Origin: Saccharomyces uvarum
Lineage: Eukaryota > Ascomycota > Saccharomycetes > Saccharomycetales > Saccharomycetaceae
Direction: 5' to 3'
Assembly: GCA_947243795.1 (NCBI GenBank)
Contig: OX365934.1
Location: 558,001 to 622,000 of the forward strand
Length of the DNA stretch: 64,000 nucleotides
This document shows positions 48,566 to 58,494 of the stretch, in pieces; position 1 is the first letter of the stretch; each line of letters begins with the position of its first letter. Below the pieces are notes generated by a model, which worked only from the letters and a program-made list of their open reading frames with translations, searched no databases and was not told the DNA's origin. The translations under genes and the position numbers were made by a program.

Positions 48566-51500
48566 ATGAATAGTAATGAACTGGATCTAAGGAATGAATA
48601 TTTTTATGAAATATTCGGTAAAATGAGAAAATCGGACACTTTTGTTCCTACTCAGCCATATTCTCTCAAGTCTCAGCCGGTCGTCGATGACGTTTCCATA
48701 GAGGACGATGAAGACGAAGATGAAGATGAGGATACATTCAAAGACATCGTATTAACACATGACACCAGTGCACAATATAAAACTGCACCAAAGACTTTTC
48801 TTCAGCATTCAAAAACATCTCCTGTTCTACACGTCTCAACAAATTTTAATTCAGGCCCCCAACCTTTTACGACAGACGCGTTCTACTCCAAAAGTAGAAT
48901 AAACCCAATACATGGATCGAATGGCCAGAACGGTGCTGCCAAAACTCTGTCCCCTTCTCAAAAGAGATCAAATTCTATTTTCCCCCCCAACACAAGAAAG
49001 TATTCGTCTACTTCAATATTATCGCCATCCAAGTGCGACACTAGTCATGCCGGAGATCTGAATTCATACTCTACTCCTCCAACTCCCAAAAGTGCAGACC
49101 ACATAACAGCCTCCCATGATTCATTCGATAAAAAGCCACACACTTCAAGCACATCCTCTTTATTTGCTTTGGACTCACTGAAAAATCAAAATAGGCGCTC
49201 ATCAAACTCTTCCAACCATTCTAATCAGTATCAACGCCACAGCAACCATCATCACCGTCATCACTCAAGATCCAAATCGAGCCCTGTCTCCTTATCGGAG
49301 ATTTCTCTGATCAAAGGAACCCCCTTGGTTTACTCTGCACTTCTATCATTAATCGCTATAAAATTCAAACAGACTATTCAATTGAGTACCCATAAGAAAA
49401 TGGGTCTACTTTATAGAGATTCGTTTACAGGTAAACAAGCAATTGATACATTGTGTCTGATTATAGGAACTTTGAATCGTACTTTGGGTTTATTAATCGG
49501 TAAATCGTTGGAAGCTCAGAAATTGTTCCATGACGTCCTTTATGACCACAATATAAGGGATTCTGTATTGGAAGTATATGAGTTTTCTTCAAGTTCGGTT
49601 TTCATAGCACATCAGTCACATAGTTTTACGTCAGTTGCCAACACACTTTCCTCATCATCTTCTTCGCTTAACTTAGTTGGTACTAAAACTGAAATAAATG
49701 GTGTTTTCGTTCCACTTTCGCATTGTTATTCCTCCACATGTTCTATGGAAAAACTTTGTTATTCCATCTCCTGTCCTAATCGTTTGCAACAGCAAGCAAA
49801 ACTACATTTGAAATTGGGTGGTGGCCTTAAGAGAAACATTTCATTGGCACTCGATAAGGACGATGATGAAAGAATTTCTTGGACAAGTTCCGTGCCAAAG
49901 AGTATATGGGAGTCATTACCTAAAAAGCAAATCAAAAGGCAAGAAGCAATATATGAGTTATTTACCACAGAAAAGAAGTTTGTTAAATCTTTGGAAATCA
50001 TACGAGATACCTTTATGAAAAAATTATTAGAAACAAATATTATTCCATCTGAAGTAAGAATAAATTTTGTGAAGCACGTCTTTGCACATGTCAATGAAAT
50101 TTACTTTGTAAATAGAGAATTCTTAAAAGCTTTAGCACAGAGACAAGCATTGAGTTCAATTTGTCCTGGAATTGCTGATATATTTCTACAGTATATTCCG
50201 TTTTTCGATCCGTTTCTCTCTTACATCGCATCCAGACCATATGCCAAATATCTAATTGAAACACAGAGATCAGTAAATCCAAACTTTGCTCGTTTTGATG
50301 ACGACGTGTCCAATTCCTCTTTGAGGCATGGAATCGATTCGTTCTTGTCTCAAGGTGTTTCAAGGCCTGGTAGATATTCTTTGTTGGTTAGAGAGATAAT
50401 TCATTCTTCAGATCCTGTAACCGATAAAGACGACTTACAAATGCTAATGAAAGTGCAGGAATTATTAAAGGACCTAATGAAGAGAATCGATAGAGCAAGT
50501 GGTGCGGCACAAGATCGTTCTGATGTTAAATTATTGAAACAGAAAATTTTGTTCAAAAACGAGTATGTTAATCTAGGTCTAAATAATGAAAGAAGAAAGA
50601 TTAAACATGAAGGCCTACTATCTAGGAAAGATGTAAACAAGTTGGACGCATCCTTTGCCGGAGACATCCAATTTTATCTGCTCGACAATATGTTATTGTT
50701 CTTGAAATCAAAGGCAGTGAACAAATGGCACCAACATACTGTATTTCAAAGGCCTATTCCATTACCTCTGTTGTTCATTTGTCCCGCTGAGGATATGCCA
50801 TCCATAAAAAGGTACGTTATGGAAAACCCAAATTGTCCAGCAGGTGTACTTCCAGCCCAATATCAAACAAGCAACGTCAAAAACGCCATCATGTTTGCCT
50901 ATTATGGTACCAAACAGCAATATCAGGTAGCTCTGTATGCCCCACAGCTGGCTGGGTTACAGACGTTGATAGAGAAAGTCAAACAAGAACAGAACAGATA
51001 TCTTGAAGAAACTAAGCAGATGAGTTTCAAGCAGTTGGTAGGTCAATTTTTCCATTCTTATACGAATAATAATCACATTAATGATGTTTTATTATGTTTT
51101 GAAGGTAGAATATTACTAGTTGCAACAAATCTCGGGCTTTATGTCATAAATTATAACTCTTCAATCAACCAGAAACCAATTCATCTTCTGCATAAAATCT
51201 CAATATCGCAAATCTCTGTGTTGGAAGAATATAAAATCATTGTTTTATTAATTGATAAGAAGTTGTACGGTTGTCCTTTGGACATAATAGAAGATCCACA
51301 GAATGGTGATTCTCTTTTCAAAAAGAAATCCAAGGTCTTGTTAAAGTATGTCATGATGTTCAAAGATAGTATCTGTAATGGTAAGAGGGTCATTTTGGCA
51401 GCTCATCATTTTTTGCATACGATAAAGTTAATAAATGTGAGTCCCTTGATATCTGACTTTGGTAATAGTAATTTTAAGAAAAACCTTAAGGCAAACTTAA

Positions 51501-52012
51501 TTGAGTTTAGTATTGATTCTGAGCCCTTGTCATTTTCATTTTTGGAGGACAAAATCTGCATTGGCTGTAAAAAAAACATAAAATCACTAAACATGCCTGA
51601 CGTTTTTGAAAAGAATGCTTTCAAAATAAGAGAGCTCTTTAATCCATACAATGACAATGTGTTATCGGGGTTGTATAAGGAAGCATTTAAAGCGATTTCC
51701 GTATTTTCAGTGAAAAATCTATACTTTATCTGTTTCCCAGAACTCGGATTTTTTGTGAATAGACAAGGTAAGAGAGAAGAAACAAAAGAAATTGTTCATT
51801 GGGAGGGGGAAGCACAGCAGTTTGCATATTCCCACCCTTACATTGTGGCAGTTAATGAAAACTTTATTGAAATTAGAGAGATCGAAAATGGCGAGCTTGT
51901 ACGTTGTGTACTCGGCAATAAGGTTCGCATGTTTAGGGCACATGCTCAAAACATTTTATATAGTTATGAGGATTCTCATGGATTTGAAATCATTGATTCG
52001 CTAAATTTTTGA
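48566..52012 (+). CDS. ROM1: ROM1, Rho1 guanine nucleotide exchange factor
   Basis: Rom1 (YGR070W), with its ohnologue Rom2, activates Rho1 at the plasma membrane in the cell-wall-integrity pathway. The 1148 residues (1155 in S. cerevisiae) have an acidic and Ser/His-rich disordered N-terminus (an Asp/Glu run at 44-56 and a His-rich stretch at 225-235). A DEP domain lies at about 252-345. The DH catalytic domain starts at about 456 (KRQEAIYELFTTEKKFVKSL) and runs to about 650. A PH domain follows at about 680-810, then a citron-homology (CNH) domain from about 840 to the end. It converges with ENV11 over 218 bp. Confidence 0.97.
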   Translation: MNSNELDLRNEYFYEIFGKMRKSDTFVPTQPYSLKSQPVVDDVSIEDDEDEDEDEDTFKDIVLTHDTSAQYKTAPKTFLQHSKTSPVLHVSTNFNSGPQPFTTDAFYSKSRINPIHGSNGQNGAAKTLSPSQKRSNSIFPPNTRKYSSTSILSPSKCDTSHAGDLNSYSTPPTPKSADHITASHDSFDKKPHTSSTSSLFALDSLKNQNRRSSNSSNHSNQYQRHSNHHHRHHSRSKSSPVSLSEISLIKGTPLVYSALLSLIAIKFKQTIQLSTHKKMGLLYRDSFTGKQAIDTLCLIIGTLNRTLGLLIGKSLEAQKLFHDVLYDHNIRDSVLEVYEFSSSSVFIAHQSHSFTSVANTLSSSSSSLNLVGTKTEINGVFVPLSHCYSSTCSMEKLCYSISCPNRLQQQAKLHLKLGGGLKRNISLALDKDDDERISWTSSVPKSIWESLPKKQIKRQEAIYELFTTEKKFVKSLEIIRDTFMKKLLETNIIPSEVRINFVKHVFAHVNEIYFVNREFLKALAQRQALSSICPGIADIFLQYIPFFDPFLSYIASRPYAKYLIETQRSVNPNFARFDDDVSNSSLRHGIDSFLSQGVSRPGRYSLLVREIIHSSDPVTDKDDLQMLMKVQELLKDLMKRIDRASGAAQDRSDVKLLKQKILFKNEYVNLGLNNERRKIKHEGLLSRKDVNKLDASFAGDIQFYLLDNMLLFLKSKAVNKWHQHTVFQRPIPLPLLFICPAEDMPSIKRYVMENPNCPAGVLPAQYQTSNVKNAIMFAYYGTKQQYQVALYAPQLAGLQTLIEKVKQEQNRYLEETKQMSFKQLVGQFFHSYTNNNHINDVLLCFEGRILLVATNLGLYVINYNSSINQKPIHLLHKISISQISVLEEYKIIVLLIDKKLYGCPLDIIEDPQNGDSLFKKKSKVLLKYVMMFKDSICNGKRVILAAHHFLHTIKLINVSPLISDFGNSNFKKNLKANLIEFSIDSEPLSFSFLEDKICIGCKKNIKSLNMPDVFEKNAFKIRELFNPYNDNVLSGLYKEAFKAISVFSVKNLYFICFPELGFFVNRQGKREETKEIVHWEGEAQQFAYSHPYIVAVNENFIEIREIENGELVRCVLGNKVRMFRAHAQNILYSYEDSHGFEIIDSLNF

Positions 52013-52230
52013 AAATAAAATAAACGGTGATAAGATTATACCTTGAACTCGTTTTCTTGAACGTGTTCTAAACAAAGTTAAAAGCATCTATTTATTACAG
52101 GCATATATATATTATGCACTCCAACTCTCTAAGTAGTTTCTTTAAAAAAAAAATGTAATTTATAATACAATGGACAAAGATTGTCCTAGAATAGAGTAAA
52201 AAAAAAAGGTGTATGACTTAAAAGAATGAA

Positions 52231-54825
52231 TTAGCAGGCGTCAAAAATAGACCCAGAGTTAAAATCGATATTTTCTAGGTTATAATGAGAATTTAAGATT
52301 TTGATTTTGATTCTTTCTTCATATAATTCACTATCATAGTGTTGACTAGCTTTTTGTAAGAAAGATAACTCCGATCTTATTGAAGAGGCGGAATTTACTG
52401 AAATTAGTCGTAGTAAAATGTCAACTATTTCAATCCCATTACCGTCATTCAAGTAATTATTCCAGATTGTATCTGAGATTGGAATATGGATATCAAATAT
52501 CTCTTCCATGGGATTTAGCCGCCACTCTCCGGAATCTGAGATGTTCTCTTCAGGTAATTCGATTTTCGTAAAGTGAGAGCCATCAAAACTAATATCATTA
52601 TCATTCAAGTAATCGTGGTATGCATTGGGCAGTTCTTGTGTAATTCTGCTAATATAGCGTAACAGGTCATCTCGGATGATCTGTGAGAACAAAAGATCTT
52701 CTGATTCTGGTAAAGTCACCTTAGCGTTGTTTAAAAACTCAATGTCTTGAGACCCTTTCATGAAAATAGTCTCATAATCAGATATGAGCTTTTCACGAAA
52801 ATTTAGGCCGTCGTCTTTACAATTATTGGAAGACTGAAAATGTGTTATATTGATGAAGTTTTGCAGGTATTTTAGAGCAACATTAGTAACTTTATCGATA
52901 ATTCTGTGGATGGATGCTGTGTCGAAGATTTCTATTAGTAAGTTTTTATTTTGGAATATTGATGGATACAAAAATGCGCCAATTAAGTTGACATCATCAT
53001 GTAGATAGAGTTCTTTAACTTTTGAAATTCTCGATAAGATTTTTTCAAAAGGTCTTTTTGATTTAGCAAAAGTAGAGTTTCGTATAATTTCTGCCAAGTA
53101 AGTTTCAAGGCTTATGATAAAAACCAAGGTATGTGTGAACTTTAACGGGGCAGAAGAAGCAAAATATTCAATTGTCTGCTCGAAAGTTTTTAGAGCTTCC
53201 TCCACAGTAATAATCAGTCGAAAATCAGAGTCAGTGAGTGATTCATTTTTCAGATGAGAATTGATTGACTTAAAGAATGGAACCAAATTTATGAAATTTT
53301 CCAAGTGACTTTGCAAAGCTGAATAACTATCGCAGTCGAATGAAAGTATCGAAGTTAACTCATTACAGTTAGACTGTGTATAATCATTGCAGTATAATAT
53401 GAAATCTGATCTTAGGGAGTCGTTTATGTTAATTTCTTCTATCAAAGAGCTGATTTTGCCAAGCACTGTTGATGATATATCCAAGCGTGAAAAGTCGGTC
53501 AAAGAGTCTAATAACGAGTTTGGTGGATGACTTTCTTTGACCAAGGAAAAGGAGGAAAGTAATGATTCGGTAGGCAGATTGAAAAATGGTTCCAAAAAGC
53601 AATGAAGCAATTCTGACACTATGCAAGCGTGGTACGTTACCGGCTTACGACTTCTAGTGTCAGAAGTCGAGTTTTCACTATTTTCATTTTCTAACACTTT
53701 CGTATAATAGTTTTTTGGTAAAGTTAATGAAATTACTGATCCTTGTAAGCCAGGAAATTTGGAGTATATAATGTTCAATTGATCTTCCCACGCATTGATA
53801 TCTATGTCCGTTGATTTACGCACAAAAATAGATAACGGTAAAATTTTCGAAACTTTATTGGTATTATCGAACACTTGCAAAGAAAATATAGATCTTGTTT
53901 TATCCAGTTCTGTGAAGTTCAAGGAAACAGAAGAGGATAGGTCTAGATTAGTTAGTTGCGTTCGAATATCCTCCGTATATTGTAAATAATCAGGAAAATG
54001 TGAATCTTTGCTATTGGATAATTGAATATTGACAGGCAAGGACGCATCACTTTTTGGAGCAGACCTTCTGATCAACTCATCTATTGAATTAGAGAGTTCC
54101 ACAATGGACTCTTTTATCAAGTTTGTTGTCAATGAAGGGGTCTTGTGGAATTTTGACATCAAGAATTTGAATGATTCAATCTCAGGGAAATTCAGTGGCA
54201 AACCTTCGGAAGCTATGATTATGGCTATTAGTTGCGGAAAGGAAAGAAAAGTATTATTTTGTAACTTACTAATGTCATAATATTTACGGCTTGAGTTCGA
54301 ATTGAACGTCAAAGAACGATAGCTTGGCTGAAGTGAGTTTCTTGCATGAGAATTACTATCTCCAAAAATGGAATTCCTGACATTGAAATTCATTGAATAA
54401 AAGTTCTTATTTGCGCTAATATTATGCTTCGACTTTATATGAAATCTAAAAGTCTTTGTTAAACTTGGATCATTCCTCGTTAACACTTCCCCACAATGTT
54501 TGCATTTAACTCTTGTCAATTCCTTCTCAATAGCGAGGAAGTGTGACCAGAACTTGGCTATATTTTTCTTTAGCATTTGAACGGGGATCCATATATTCAA
54601 GCCATCATTTACGATTTCGTCTTCCGGATGGATTCTTGTAGAGAGACGCTTGTTGCCGTCTTTTTCTATAGTTTCCACGTCTTCAATACCATCTTCTTCG
54701 TGTTCTTCTTCTCCGTGACTAGTTGATTGCGGAGACGAATGGGTTGAATGCTCAGGTGTATCAATGATTTCGTTATCTTCTAAAGTGACTAGATCCTCGT
54801 GTAAGTCACCCAATGCAGTGTTCAT
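52231..54825 (-). CDS. ENV11: ENV11, BED zinc-finger protein, VID22 paralogue
   Basis: The 864 residues match Env11 (YGR071C, 854 residues), a nuclear protein linked to vacuolar function by genetics. It is the ohnologue of Vid22, a Tbf1 partner. The N-terminal 60 residues are acidic. A BED-type zinc finger occupies about 88-136, with ligands C108, C111, H129 and H134. The long remainder resembles the dimerising RNase-H-like core and hAT C-terminal region of domesticated hAT transposases, and the C-terminal DSELYEERIKIKI segment is typical of that region. This is a host gene, not an active element. It is divergent from UPF3 across 234 bp. Confidence 0.92.
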   Translation of the reverse strand: MNTALGDLHEDLVTLEDNEIIDTPEHSTHSSPQSTSHGEEEHEEDGIEDVETIEKDGNKRLSTRIHPEDEIVNDGLNIWIPVQMLKKNIAKFWSHFLAIEKELTRVKCKHCGEVLTRNDPSLTKTFRFHIKSKHNISANKNFYSMNFNVRNSIFGDSNSHARNSLQPSYRSLTFNSNSSRKYYDISKLQNNTFLSFPQLIAIIIASEGLPLNFPEIESFKFLMSKFHKTPSLTTNLIKESIVELSNSIDELIRRSAPKSDASLPVNIQLSNSKDSHFPDYLQYTEDIRTQLTNLDLSSSVSLNFTELDKTRSIFSLQVFDNTNKVSKILPLSIFVRKSTDIDINAWEDQLNIIYSKFPGLQGSVISLTLPKNYYTKVLENENSENSTSDTRSRKPVTYHACIVSELLHCFLEPFFNLPTESLLSSFSLVKESHPPNSLLDSLTDFSRLDISSTVLGKISSLIEEININDSLRSDFILYCNDYTQSNCNELTSILSFDCDSYSALQSHLENFINLVPFFKSINSHLKNESLTDSDFRLIITVEEALKTFEQTIEYFASSAPLKFTHTLVFIISLETYLAEIIRNSTFAKSKRPFEKILSRISKVKELYLHDDVNLIGAFLYPSIFQNKNLLIEIFDTASIHRIIDKVTNVALKYLQNFINITHFQSSNNCKDDGLNFREKLISDYETIFMKGSQDIEFLNNAKVTLPESEDLLFSQIIRDDLLRYISRITQELPNAYHDYLNDNDISFDGSHFTKIELPEENISDSGEWRLNPMEEIFDIHIPISDTIWNNYLNDGNGIEIVDILLRLISVNSASSIRSELSFLQKASQHYDSELYEERIKIKILNSHYNLENIDFNSGSIFDAC

Positions 54826-55059
54826 ATTGATAATTGACTGATATGGCGCATATACTAACTCGATGATCTACTGCTCTCTTTTAGATTAGGACCCCTTTAT
54901 ATATTTTGCATTGTTTACTGATTATAGTATTGAAAATTTTTCGCTTAAAAAGTAAGATACAAAACAATGTTTCGATGATTGTTTGATGAATTGATCAACA
55001 AGAGAGGAGAAAACCCACCATATAAGCTGCACTTCTATCCATCTACGCAGTACTTTGTG

Positions 55060-56217
55060 ATGAACAATCAGGCTGGTGAATCGAAGAATAGTGAAGGGAA
55101 GAAGAAATATAGAGGAAGTAGATATCACAACAATAAGAATAGAGGTAAAAACAAGAATGAGGATACTAAAAAGAATGAGGGCAAGGTGAATAACAATAGT
55201 GTCAGCAGCGGCAGCAGCAAAAACAAGAGAAACAACAAAAAGAGAAACAGAGAGCATTATAACTACAAAAGGAAACCTAAATCTGGCAAATCAACTGAAA
55301 ATGAAGGATACAAACTTGTCGTTAGATTATTACCTCCGAATCTGACTGCAGATGACTTCTTTGCCATTTTACGAAACACGGATAACGACAGTGATGATAA
55401 AGAAGGCGTTCAGGATAAATTTAAGTATAGTGATTGGTGTTTTTTTGAAGGTCATTATTCTAGTAAAGTATTCAAGAACTCGACATATTCAAGGTGTAAT
55501 TTTCTGTTCGATAGCTTACAAGATTTGGAAAAGTGCGCAGATTTCATAAAAACTTGTAAATTCATTGATAATAAGGATAATATTACAATTCCAGACTTGA
55601 AGCTATCGCCATACGTGAAAAAGTTCACACAAACGTCGAAGAAGGACTCAGCACAAGAGGGAACCATTAAAGAAGATGAAATTTTTAAAACATTCATGAA
55701 TTCTATGAAACAGCTCAACGAAAATGATGAATACTCATTTCAGGACTTTAGCGTCTTGAAATCCTTGGATAAAGAATTCTCAAAGAGTCTAGAGTTGGAA
55801 AACAAAATAGCAGAGAGAACCGAAAGGGTATTAACAGAACTAGTTGGTGCTAGTGATAAGGTTAAAAATAAGAACAAGAAGAAAAAAAGCAAAAATGGAA
55901 AAAAGAAATACCAAGACGAGGAATCAAGCAATAAGATTCCAAAGAAGAAGCGGAATAGAAACAAAAAGAAGCACGATGACCGTGAAAAAAGCAATACTTT
56001 CAAAACTAAGAACAGCAACATGGTGATAATTGAGGAAGCGGGCAAAGAAGTATTAAAACAAAGGAAGAAGAAGATGCTTTTGCAAGAGAAGTTGAAGCAA
56101 TCTAACTCTTCCCAGCCTCAATCCCCATCCACTCAAGCACAGTCGTCGTTTAAATTCAAAGAAAATACATCCATGTCACGAGTCAAAATTCTACATCGAG
56201 ATGATACCGAGAAGTAA
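55060..56217 (+). CDS. UPF3: UPF3, nonsense-mediated decay factor
   Basis: Upf3 (YGR072W) links Upf2 and Upf1 in nonsense-mediated mRNA decay and shuttles between nucleus and cytoplasm. I start it at the ATG at 55060 (MNNQAGESKNSEGKKK), giving 385 residues (387 in S. cerevisiae). The frame stays open upstream, but only to a TTG. Residues 1-80 are Lys/Asn-rich and basic. The RNP-type Upf2-binding domain runs from about 85 (YKLVVRLLPPNLTADDFFAI) to 195. A conserved middle block (about 215-275) precedes a very lysine-rich tail with nuclear localisation potential. Sequence drift from S. cerevisiae is concentrated in the basic regions. Confidence 0.96.
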   Translation: MNNQAGESKNSEGKKKYRGSRYHNNKNRGKNKNEDTKKNEGKVNNNSVSSGSSKNKRNNKKRNREHYNYKRKPKSGKSTENEGYKLVVRLLPPNLTADDFFAILRNTDNDSDDKEGVQDKFKYSDWCFFEGHYSSKVFKNSTYSRCNFLFDSLQDLEKCADFIKTCKFIDNKDNITIPDLKLSPYVKKFTQTSKKDSAQEGTIKEDEIFKTFMNSMKQLNENDEYSFQDFSVLKSLDKEFSKSLELENKIAERTERVLTELVGASDKVKNKNKKKKSKNGKKKYQDEESSNKIPKKKRNRNKKKHDDREKSNTFKTKNSNMVIIEEAGKEVLKQRKKKMLLQEKLKQSNSSQPQSPSTQAQSSFKFKENTSMSRVKILHRDDTEK

Positions 56218-56424
56218 TTGAGAGGCATAGTTTTGATATATTATATACGATAAATATAATTGATTATGCTACTACTAGGCTAAGTTGCAGCATTTGTCGT
56301 ATTCAGTGATTTTTCACTACTTTGTAATAAATTAAGTGCAAAAGTTTAAGAACATTGAAATAGTCTTGAAGCAGAGGATTGCCAAACTAGCAGGAAACGT
56401 TGATAGATTATCCAGGTTGAGGTT

Positions 56425-56874
56425 ATGAAGCTGGTTAACTTTTTGAAAAAACTGCGTAATGAGCAAGTTACCATCGAATTAAAGAACGGTACCACCGTTT
56501 GGGGAACACTACAATCGGTATCACCACAAATGAATGCCATCCTAACAGACGTAAAGTTGACGTTACCACAACCTCGACTAAATAAATTAAACAGCAATGG
56601 CATTGCAATGTCTAGTTTGTATTTGAGTGGGGGTCAACAAGCTACTACAGTCACGACAGGTGACAATATAGCAAGTCTGCAATACATTAATATTAGAGGT
56701 AATACCATAAGACAGATAATCCTACCGGACTCATTGAACCTGGATTCGCTGCTGGTTGACCAAACGCAATTAAATTCCTTAAGAAGGTCGGGCCAAGTTG
56801 CCAGCGACCCTAATAAAAAGAGAAGACGTGATTTTGGTGCTCCAGTGAATAAAAGACCAAGAAGAGGTCTATGA
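56425..56874 (+). CDS. SMD1: SMD1, core Sm protein D1
   Basis: SmD1 (YGR074W) is an essential member of the heteroheptameric Sm ring on the U1, U2, U4 and U5 snRNAs. The 149 residues (146 in S. cerevisiae) begin with the Sm1 motif (MKLVNFLKKLRNEQVTIELK, with the turn NGTTVWGTL). A yeast-specific insert (about 50-85) precedes the Sm2 motif IRGNTIRQIILPDS. A basic tail, KKRRRDFGAPVNKRPRRGL, works in nuclear import and RNA contact. The final Leu codon and the stop overlap the end of PRP38 on the other strand by six bases. Confidence 0.97.
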   Translation: MKLVNFLKKLRNEQVTIELKNGTTVWGTLQSVSPQMNAILTDVKLTLPQPRLNKLNSNGIAMSSLYLSGGQQATTVTTGDNIASLQYINIRGNTIRQIILPDSLNLDSLLVDQTQLNSLRRSGQVASDPNKKRRRDFGAPVNKRPRRGL

Positions 56875-57597
56875 TTCGCTACCACTGTCACTGCCACTTT
56901 CACTGTCATCTTCACAATCACTTTCACTTGAGCTACTTTCTTCTTCTGAGTCGTATATTTTACTCCACTGACACTTACCTAAAGGAATACCCCAGATGTG
57001 ATCTTGAGTGACCAACCAATCGACTAATTCATCAACGCGTATTATACAGAGTTCTTCGTTATTGGAGTGAGCAAAGCAATCCACTTGTAGTGGGAAACTT
57101 TTTAGTTTGAAAAACTGCTGTGAATATTTGTATAATTGTACTCTAAATAATTTTATCAAATTATCATCATTAGTATCATTGTTATTTTTATCATTTAAAT
57201 AATAGTATTGCAACCGCGCATAAACCAGAATCAGAGCGGTAATGTATTTGGAACCAAAAGTGCTAGGGTCGTTCACGTTCAATAAGAAGGTCAGTTGTTG
57301 CAAAGTAGGTCTGATTTCAACCAGCTTCATCAGGATGCACTTGAATTCTACACCGCCTAGAACATTCATATTCAGATGGCCATCTTGATCCTTCAATGCG
57401 CCAAATTTGCCGACAATGACTTTCAGTAGCTCGACCATTGTATTGCCTCTCAAAGACTCGTTACTCAGATTGACTTTATAATACATTGAATTGTGGATCT
57501 TATCTCTTGTCAACCGAGGAATAATCAACGATACCGATTGATTATTCAACTGTTTCAAAGAGATGTGGGACTCCACTTGAAATTCTCTAGTGGCCAT
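56869..57597 (-). CDS. PRP38: PRP38, U4/U6.U5 tri-snRNP splicing factor
   Basis: Prp38 (YGR075C) is an essential tri-snRNP protein needed for spliceosome activation and release of U4. The 242 residues equal the S. cerevisiae length. The Prp38 domain covers about residues 14-205, including the NQSVSLIIPRLTRDKIHNSMYYK opening and the GGVEFKCILMKLVEIRP block typical of the family. The C-terminal 30 residues are an acidic-serine run (SEEESSSSES and GSDSGSES). Its TAG stop is the exact antisense of the last sense codon of SMD1, so the two spliceosomal genes converge with overlapping coding ends. Confidence 0.97.
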   Translation of the reverse strand: MATREFQVESHISLKQLNNQSVSLIIPRLTRDKIHNSMYYKVNLSNESLRGNTMVELLKVIVGKFGALKDQDGHLNMNVLGGVEFKCILMKLVEIRPTLQQLTFLLNVNDPSTFGSKYITALILVYARLQYYYLNDKNNNDTNDDNLIKLFRVQLYKYSQQFFKLKSFPLQVDCFAHSNNEELCIIRVDELVDWLVTQDHIWGIPLGKCQWSKIYDSEEESSSSESDCEDDSESGSDSGSES

Positions 57598-57827
57598 TGC
57601 TACTACTTATTTGTTGCCGTACGTTTCTCTTTTTGTCTCTGTCCCTTCCGAGTTATTGAAAACCTTGTATCATTCATATTTTACTTTTTTTTTATATTAT
57701 TTTATTATTCTTAATGTTCATCTTCGATATTCACAAAATTTACTATTTACATGATTAGAGTGTAAAGTATATAAGAGTATACATGTGATCTACTAATTTA
57801 TGATGTTTCATTTCCCTCTTACGTCTT

Positions 57828-58301
57828 TTAGAACCAGCCTATACTCTGGGTTGTTTTCATTTTCTCTAATTTCTTGGCGTATTTCGAACCCTTCTTGGAT
57901 GCAATCAGATTGTCCACGTTCTTCAAAGCTTCTTCACGCTTCTTCAACTTCTCATTCAATTTTAGTTCATGTTTATGACCCTTAGGTAAGAGAACACCCT
58001 TCATTAGAGTCTTCTTATCGTATTTGTCTTCGAAGAAAAGCTTCTTAGTATTATCGATAGGTGGTAAAAAGTCTTGCACTCCATAACGCAATGCCAGCTT
58101 ATATACATCGCTCATCCTTCTTAAAGAGTATTTCGGATCATGTAACCGTTGTGTGACTGGATGTTTATTTGGCAAGAAGGGGTTGGCATCGACAGCCTTT
58201 GTTGATGTAGATACCGAAGAATACTTGATTGAAGGCGGATATCTCTGGAGAAATGACTTTAATTTCAAAGGTAAACCATCAAAGTATTGTTTGTACGACA
58301 T
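57828..58301 (-). CDS. MRPL25: MRPL25, mitochondrial large ribosomal subunit protein
   Basis: Mrpl25 (YGR076C, mL59) is a fungal-specific protein of the mitochondrial large ribosomal subunit. With the ATG at 58299-58301 ([20 protein letters not shown]) it has 157 residues, as in S. cerevisiae. An 18-codon upstream extension in the same frame is unlikely to be used. The protein is basic, with the conserved [23 protein letters not shown] block and a Lys-rich helical C-terminus. It lacks a classic cleavable presequence, as does the S. cerevisiae protein. Confidence 0.95.
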   Translation of the reverse strand: MSYKQYFDGLPLKLKSFLQRYPPSIKYSSVSTSTKAVDANPFLPNKHPVTQRLHDPKYSLRRMSDVYKLALRYGVQDFLPPIDNTKKLFFEDKYDKKTLMKGVLLPKGHKHELKLNEKLKKREEALKNVDNLIASKKGSKYAKKLEKMKTTQSIGWF

Positions 58302-58494
58302 GGAGTAATATTTGACACACGAGCTGAACTTCTTCTTTTGCGTGTAGGGCTGCAACCTACTTTTGTTTTTGCCTCACTTTGTTGTCTATGTTCACTTGCT
58401 CTTTAATTTGTACTTGAAATTTCTTCTTTTTTTCTGTCGAAATGCTTTTAGTAAAGGAATATAAAGGGAAGAATACAAACGTACATAAGTGGTA

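Noticed and set aside
52231-54825. ENV11 as a live hAT-type transposon
   Set aside because: The BED finger and the hAT-like core suggest a transposase ancestor, but the gene is single, intact and syntenic with YGR071C, and no terminal repeats were seen. It is a domesticated host gene.
54979-55059. N-terminal extension of UPF3 by 27 codons
   Set aside because: The extension begins at TTG, not ATG, and is absent from known Upf3. The ATG at 55060 gives the expected length.
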